Below, one piece after another: positions 58,577 to 64,000 of a stretch of 64,000 nucleotides of DNA. This stretch comes from Tethya wilhelma (lineage: Eukaryota > Porifera > Demospongiae > Tethyida > Tethyidae): positions 5,137,635 to 5,201,634 of the forward strand of contig CAXIPT010000003.1 in NCBI GenBank assembly GCA_964030475.1. Reading direction: 5' to 3'. A program made the position numbers and the translations under genes. The stretch's first letter is position 1; each line of letters opens with the position of its first letter. A model generated the notes under the pieces. It was not told where the DNA came from. It was given only the letters and a program-made list of their open reading frames with translations, and searched no databases.

Positions 58577-61500
58577 CTAAGTGGGTCTTCTGGTGTTAGG
58601 TTTGGTAATGCTTTTCTTAGCACTCTTTGTGCTAGCTTTTGAACTGCGTCCTGACTTTGACTGCTGTTCTAGTGCGTCTTTGGTTTGTTGCAGTTCAGCC
58701 TCTAGCTCAGCTATTCTCTTCTTTGCTTCCTCCAACTCTTTCTCAGTTTCTCTTGCTTTTGACTCGACCTGTTCAGTTAGTTCTTCTTGCTCTCTGCATG
58801 TTCAATTGCAAAGATAATCAAGAATATCCACGGAGTGGACTGTACTGAACTTACTTCAATTTGGACTTGGTCTCGTCTAGTGTTATAACAAGGTTTTCTA
58901 CATCTTTTAGCTGAGCACCTCTCCCTTCTGGCATTACTGTACAAAAGACATTTAGAGCTAAACCTGACTGCTAGTCATTCTATAACAGTAGTACTCACTT
59001 TGCTCGGTTGCAAGACCTAATTCTTCACTGCTGGCAAGAGGAGCAGTTTCCGTCTGTGCATATGAAGTATTACTATGATTGTCATGACATGTTACAATCT
59101 GGGTGTAAAAGCAATGCTCTTGTAAATCTTGTCATACCTCGTCAATTGCTTGCTGCAGTGACTTTGGGTGAATGTTGTCGTCCACTCCTATTACATTCAT
59201 CACGTCTGGTAACTCTTTTAAGTCTTTTGCCTCAGTGGTCCCTTCCTCCACTTCAGATTTAATATCTTCATCCTTCTTTGTTTCTTCCTGCTCCTCAGTT
59301 TCCTTGTGATCAGCAGTGACCTCTTGTAGGAGGAGTCCAGCCTGCTTGCTCCACTCCTGGGCCTCAGCACCAAGACGTCTCAAGTCATCTTGTTCCTCTT
59401 CCGGGTTTGGATAGCCTTCTTGTCGACGGGCATCAACAACCTCCTGAACAACATCTGTACAACTCCTGTTCATAATCAGGGGGGGAAAAGGAGGAAAAGT
59501 GATTCCAATATTAAACACAAGTAAAAGTGAAACGAAAACAAAGCACAAAAAAAACAAAAAAAAAAAATACGCTGTGGACAGGATTCGAACCTGCGCAGGG
59601 AAACCCTAATGGATTTCAAGTCCATCGCCTTAACCACTCGGCCACCACAGCACCTCACAACACACACCAGTCAATAATACAAGTACCTTATTAGCATCTT
59701 TGTGAATGAATCAACCGATTCAGCTAAGGTATAATAATCTGCCTTTAGGTTCGAAGTCATCAAGATGTGTTGCCTATGGCCATTATTTTGTTCCTGTTGC
59801 ACCTGTGTGCCTGTCAAGGCAAGTAACAGCTCCACCATCCACTTTACCAGCTGGGAGTGAAGCTGTGAGACCTACACAAGGGTATCAAACTATTGTCAAT
59901 GATAGTGATGGGGATTCCTTTGGATGTACATACATACAGCCTTTAGGGTTGGGATTGTTCATAAAGATAAGACATTCCCCTCACCTGTTCAGTGTTCTTT
60001 GTATCTTGGCTATCAATAGCATAGGATAGAGCTGATCGCCATTTCTCCACCTTTACTACCAGTTCCTGTATCTGTGGTGTCTCTCCCTTTTCTACGCCCT
60101 CTGTGTCTTGACTGTCATCTGATCTTTCTCTGTTGGCCAGTTCGACTTTCCCAATGTAACTTACAACATCACATAGCTGTTCCTTCCACTCCTTCAATAA
60201 AGTCTTAAACCTACATGTATTGAACAATAAATATATATACTCTGAATGCATACATGTACATAACAAAAATATCTCACTTTTTCCAGTCAGATTCCGGCAG
60301 TGTGACTTTCTTGTCACTGCTGGTGAGTAGAAGACTCAGTTTAGTATCCCAAGTTTCAAAAGGAGTGGTCAGTCGGACAAACCCAGTAGCTACACCTGAT
60401 GAAATACAATTGCAATGCCCAGTAGTGAAGACTTAGGTATAATTCTACAGACAAGAAAAGTCACTCCTCATTTTACTGCATACCATTTTCTCCAGTAACA
60501 CGGATATCACATTGCTTCAAATAGGTAGCAATCTCAGCATTGATCTGCCCCATCATTTGGCTCTCCTTTCTCAACTCGATCTCCTCCCCTGCCACGCCCT
60601 CTGCCACCTGGTGCCTGGTGAACAACCGGAGGGAAACCTCCGTCCAACTATCCACTAGAGCCGACAAGCTCTTTAGAGCGTCTTGAGAATTGATGAGAGT
60701 GTCTCCAGTAAAGTGCTCGGCTTCTTCGTTGATGATACTTTGCCAAATCTTCAAGTCGCTGTAGAGTCGCTCAACCTTTTTCCTACTTGGAAGTTGAACT
60801 ATTCCATCTGCGTTTCTGTGAACATCAAAATGGTATTGTTAACTGTGCTCCTATGTGTGACTGCATGTATTCTCCACTTACACAATAGTGTTAAACTCAT
60901 TTTCCCATTGGGTTAAACCTTCTTCAACTTTTGCAAGCTGTACATAACAAAAAGCTGATAATAACCCACATGCATTCCTTAGAGAAATATGAACACTTCA
61001 CTATGCTCACATTGACTTTCATGCTCCTCTCCATTTTCTCTAAATTTATCACTACACGTCCAACTTGGTCACGCCACTCTTGAACATAGCTTTGAACTTC
61101 AGACAACTGCACAGCATGATACAAATGCATACCATCCTCATCAGACCTCAACAACTATTAGATGTGGTGCAAATAAGTGTGAAATAACCTGTTGAGTGTC
61201 TTCGTCTGAAACCAACACTGTGAAGTGTCCTGCCAATTTACACCAAGCTTTCTCACCAAGCTGTAACCTCTGCACAGTCTGCAAGTCTTCTTTCTGTGCT
61301 ACTCTCAAGGATAAATCGTAGGAGGCTTGCTGCCACAGCTCCCTCTCCACTGTCAAGTTGTCCACCTGGTCTTCCAGTCTGTTGCGCTGTAACTCATACA
61401 GGGCGTGGTACTCTGCTAGTAGGCTGGACACAAACATTCCAAGCTCATTGCAATAAAACACGAGGGGTATTGAGTTGAGACTTACTTTGCATTCTTTTCA

Positions 61501-63108
61501 GAATCAGCTAATGCAGTTGTGAGCTACATTAATGCAAGGTCAAAGTACATCCGTGCATGGTTCAATGTTATAATCACGTCAACTTACATTGTCTTCTGCA
61601 AGCTTAGATGCTTCAGTGACTTCAAGATCATGTTCCCTCACACACGAAAGCTCACTGTTAAAATACAAAACATGACAACTGAGCTTGCAGAACTTTTAAA
61701 CCATAGAACCTAACTTACTCAGTGAGGGAAGTGATTCTAGTTTTAAATCTCTTCAGCTCTGATGTCAGTTTTCTATCCAATGTCCTCTGAGCAACCACCT
61801 CATCGTGCAAACTAGCAGTCAAATGGTGAAAAGTACAATCAGTGACTGTGGTAATTGTGCTTGTTGGGTTGCAAAAAATACCTTTTAATTTGCCTTGGAA
61901 TCCTATCCAGTAGGTTTGAGTATCTCCTTCGTATGTCGGCCAACAGTTGGCCTCTTTCAACACAGTGCACACTCACTTGACGGATGAGCTCGTGGAAACA
62001 GATGTTGTAGATTGCTTGCTCCTTTTGAATCAACTCCAGAAGATTGTGCATCTAGGGTAGTTATTGGAATGTCCAAGTTATGTGAGAGATGGTGCTGATA
62101 TTATCCTCACCTCAGTTGGACCGTTAAGATCAGTGTCTTTAATCTCATTGGGAACCCCTGCTCGTTGCAGCATGAGATCAAGTGTATGCTAACAGTGAGA
62201 AAATGGATAGGTAATTCCAGTCGATCATTGATAATACCCATGTATGCTAGTGGATAGACACACACACACACACACACACCTTCAAAGCCACGGCTTCATG
62301 CCTTCCTGCTGGTCTCATTGATGGGAACACAGTCATGTGATGGTCATGGTCTTCACTATGAGTAGCAAATTTGCTACACAAACAAACAAACAAAAAAACC
62401 ATTTCAATTCAATATCACTGAGTGATGCATTGTAGCTCATGAACAACATACTCGTCGTGGAACTCCAGTCCTAGTACCCCGGGGTTCTTTACAATGTGGT
62501 ATTCCTCCGGTATCAGTGTATTAGGGAGCACCGACTATAATCATACATATAGGAATCAGACAATATAAATCCAACACTGATACTCAGCTTTGGTCATCAT
62601 CTGTGCTTACCTTTGACACTCCATTGTCGACATTGGATTCTGCTGTTGAAGTGCTCACGTCATAAAGAAAGGATATGTCCTTCCCAGCACCACATATGCA
62701 AGGTGGTGCATCTGTAAGATGCTTCAATTTAGCCCGCCTGTTGGGATGGTTCCACACATTGGCTGGAGGTTTGGTGGAGCTATTGGTAAGGTTCTTTTGT
62801 CTGCCAGTCACGGGCAGTCTGGTTCCTCCTTTTGGAGATAAGCCTCCGAGTCCTCCATTTCGCTTCAGGGAGAGCAGCAACTCTTGGGGAAGAAAATCAT
62901 TTGTGAGTGGAGAGGGAGAGGGTTGAGCCTCACTCTTGATGTTTTCCATTGCACCATGGGACGGGTCAATGTAGGGAAGGAGACATTTGGTGGCAGTAGA
63001 TGGTGTCTTTCTTGAGCTCTGTGAAGGTTGGTCAGCTTGAACTGGGACCAGAGATGCAAGTCTAACAGAAGGTGAGGCAGTATCCGATATCACAGCTGAA
63101 GAGGCCAT
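58577..63108 (-). CDS. AXDND1: Axonemal dynein light chain domain-containing protein 1
   Basis: Nineteen exons on the minus strand are inferred: 62611-63108, 62452-62534, 62280-62373, 62111-62188, 61882-62051, 61719-61811, 61588-61654, 61486-61523, 61189-61423, 61011-61154, 60882-60937, 60484-60815, 60278-60395, 59985-60210, 59687-59862, 59138-59465, 58999-59053, 58855-58936 and 58577-58793. They join in frame to 1029 residues; human AXDND1 is about 1012. The N-terminal 165 residues are disordered. Exon 5 has ELIRQVSVHCVERGQLL, the p28-type axonemal dynein light chain signature, followed by coiled coils. Exons 16-19 are highly acidic and then lysine-rich coiled coil. The protein is linked to motile cilia and sperm flagella. 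A tRNA-Ser gene lies in intron 15. The promoter contains an X-box and is shared with TADA1. Confidence 0.92.
59556..59567 (-). terminator. RNA polymerase III terminator of tRNA-Ser
   Basis: Twelve A residues on the plus strand read as a T run just downstream of the minus-strand tRNA-Ser. Confidence 0.88.
59570..59651 (-). tRNA. tRNA-Ser (anticodon TGA)
   Basis: The minus strand folds as a class II tRNA of 82 bases. The acceptor arm is GCTGTGG/CCACAGC. The A box is GGCCGAGTGGTTAAGG. The anticodon loop CTTGAAA has anticodon TGA. A variable arm is present and the T arm contains GGTTCGAATCC. The discriminator is G, as required for serine identity. It reads UCA serine codons. It sits in intron 15 of AXDND1 on the same strand as the host gene. 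Confidence 0.97.
62256..62279. repeat. (CA)n microsatellite touching an AXDND1 donor site
   Basis: On the minus strand this is a GT run directly continuing the donor GTGTGTG after exon 3 (62280-62373). The splice donor is therefore part of the repeat. Confidence 0.9.
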
Positions 63109-63256
63109 TCATGCAACGCTGCTAGGCTGAAACTTGAAGCAAAAAACTACTTTTATGTGTTTCAGGTTCTCTAGTTTCCATGGCAACTGCTGCCGAGGAT
63201 TTGCGCACGTGAGTTTCAGCGCAAATTATTCTAAATAAAGCGCACTAAACTTTGAA
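63109..63256. promoter_or_regulatory. Shared promoter region AXDND1 / TADA1
   Basis: 148 bp between divergent start codons. It contains the X-box at 63174-63187. No TATA box is seen. Confidence 0.65.
63174..63187. promoter_or_regulatory. RFX X-box
   Basis: GTTTCCATGGCAAC differs from the RFX consensus GTNRCC-N2-RGYAAC at one position (T for R). It lies 66 bp upstream of the AXDND1 start, the distance typical of ciliary-gene X-boxes. Confidence 0.62.
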
Positions 63257-64000
63257 ATGGCAGATCTAGAAGCAGCTAAAAATTCTCTCACTGAAGCTCT
63301 TAAGGACAAAATTCAGAAATATTGGGATCTTATGAAAAGCTGGTATAGAAGAAAGGTTCGTTTCGATTATATTTATCTGTCAAAGTGTAACTTTGTAAAC
63401 ATTGTGCACCTCTCTAGATAACTAAAGAAGATTTCGATTCAAAAGCTAAATCTCTTCTTGGAGAAAGCAATATTCACCTTCATAACGAATTCCTTTTTGC
63501 AATACTAGTGAAATGCCAAGTTGGAGAACAACCAGGTATGTACAGTGAGTCTCTGTGTATAAACTTCACTGAGATAGATTGTCAACATGCATTGAACTCA
63601 CAAATGTACAGAAATTCAACCTATGCCTGTATCTGTGAGCCCACGCCCGCAAGCAACTCCTCCCGGAAAACCAAAGCCAAAGAAACCAAAGGTTATTCCT
63701 GCAGCAGAGGTTCCATATGGAGCACTGAATGTCATGCAGTACAGTGCTCCTCCAAAAGTTCAGCTAATTGGAAGAGATTTAGACACCATTTTGTTGTGTT
63801 CTAATGAACTTTTACTACCTGATCTGGCAACTCTACACACAAGGATGCTTCTAGGTGCATGGGAGGCTGGACTGGATGCTGTCAGTGAGGAGTCTGCCCA
63901 ACTACTCACATTAGCTTTGCAGGTGTGTGTGTGTGTTTGTGTGTGTGGCTAGTTATGTTTGTTTGTTGACATGAACTGACTGTCCTCTGCAGAACTTCCT
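63257..64000 (+). CDS. TADA1: Transcriptional adapter 1, SAGA complex subunit (5' part)
   Basis: Exons 63257-63355, 63418-63535, 63612-63922 and 63993 to beyond the window edge are inferred. The protein starts MADLEAAKNSLTEALKDKIQ and continues KYWDLMKSWYRRKITKEDFD and then HLHNEFLFAILVKCQ, matching the N-terminal region of human TADA1 (ELEAAKKNLSEALG, HNDFLLAILTRCQ). A proline/lysine-rich linker follows. Then comes a segment with LLPDLATLHTRMLLGAWEAG and VSEESAQLLTLALQNFL, corresponding to the histone-fold-like part of the family (Hfi1 in yeast). TADA1 is a structural subunit of the SAGA histone acetyltransferase complex in the nucleus. The gene is truncated by the window edge. It is divergent from AXDND1 with 148 bp between starts. 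Confidence 0.93.

Overview
The window reads as nuclear DNA of an early-branching animal, most likely a sponge. The reasons: short introns (about 50-900 bp), AT-rich spacers full of CA/GT microsatellites, eukaryotic tRNA genes with T-run terminators, a myristoylation-type creatine kinase of the protoflagellar kind known from sponges, and animal genes such as TADA1, AXDND1 and a NUAK-like kinase. The sponge assignment is inference. All gene models were spliced by eye. Where a gene is complete, the exon sums stay in frame and the lengths match the human orthologues where these are known.

Layout, left: 0.5-2.4 kb is a type I membrane protein with fibronectin-like ectodomain (+). 2.9-7.4 kb is a head-to-head pair of Rab32-like GTPases. 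7.9-12.0 kb is a head-to-head pair of proteasome subunit alpha-5 (PSMA5, -) and an intronless F-box protein (+). 12.0-21.8 kb is gene-poor. 22.0-24.2 kb is a NUAK-like kinase (+) with a TATA box. 24.2-32.7 kb is gene-poor, with foldback repeats and unassigned coding-like fragments.

Layout, right: 32.8-37.7 kb is the mitochondrial release-factor methyltransferase HEMK1 (+), with a 0.9 kb tandem duplication inside an intron that left a dead copy of one exon. 37.7-44.3 kb is gene-poor and rich in microsatellites. 44.3-46.0 kb holds two divergent synaptophysin-like genes, the minus one only a 3' half. 46.5-49.0 kb is a two-domain creatine kinase starting MGCGSS (-). tRNA-Ala(TGC) follows. 49.5-58.3 kb holds two tandem intronless genes for about 1400-residue beta-helix plus multi-membrane-pass proteins (-), the least described family here. 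58.6-63.1 kb is AXDND1 (-, 19 exons) with tRNA-Ser(TGA) in an intron. 63.3 kb to the end is the 5' part of TADA1 (+).

Themes: three head-to-head gene pairs share 148-191 bp spacers. Both genes with a likely ciliary role (creatine kinase, AXDND1) have an RFX X-box-like motif just upstream of the start. Pyrimidine microsatellites sit directly before splice acceptors in several genes. The best candidates for undescribed biology are the two beta-helix/multi-pass proteins and the truncated divergent synaptophysin-like gene.
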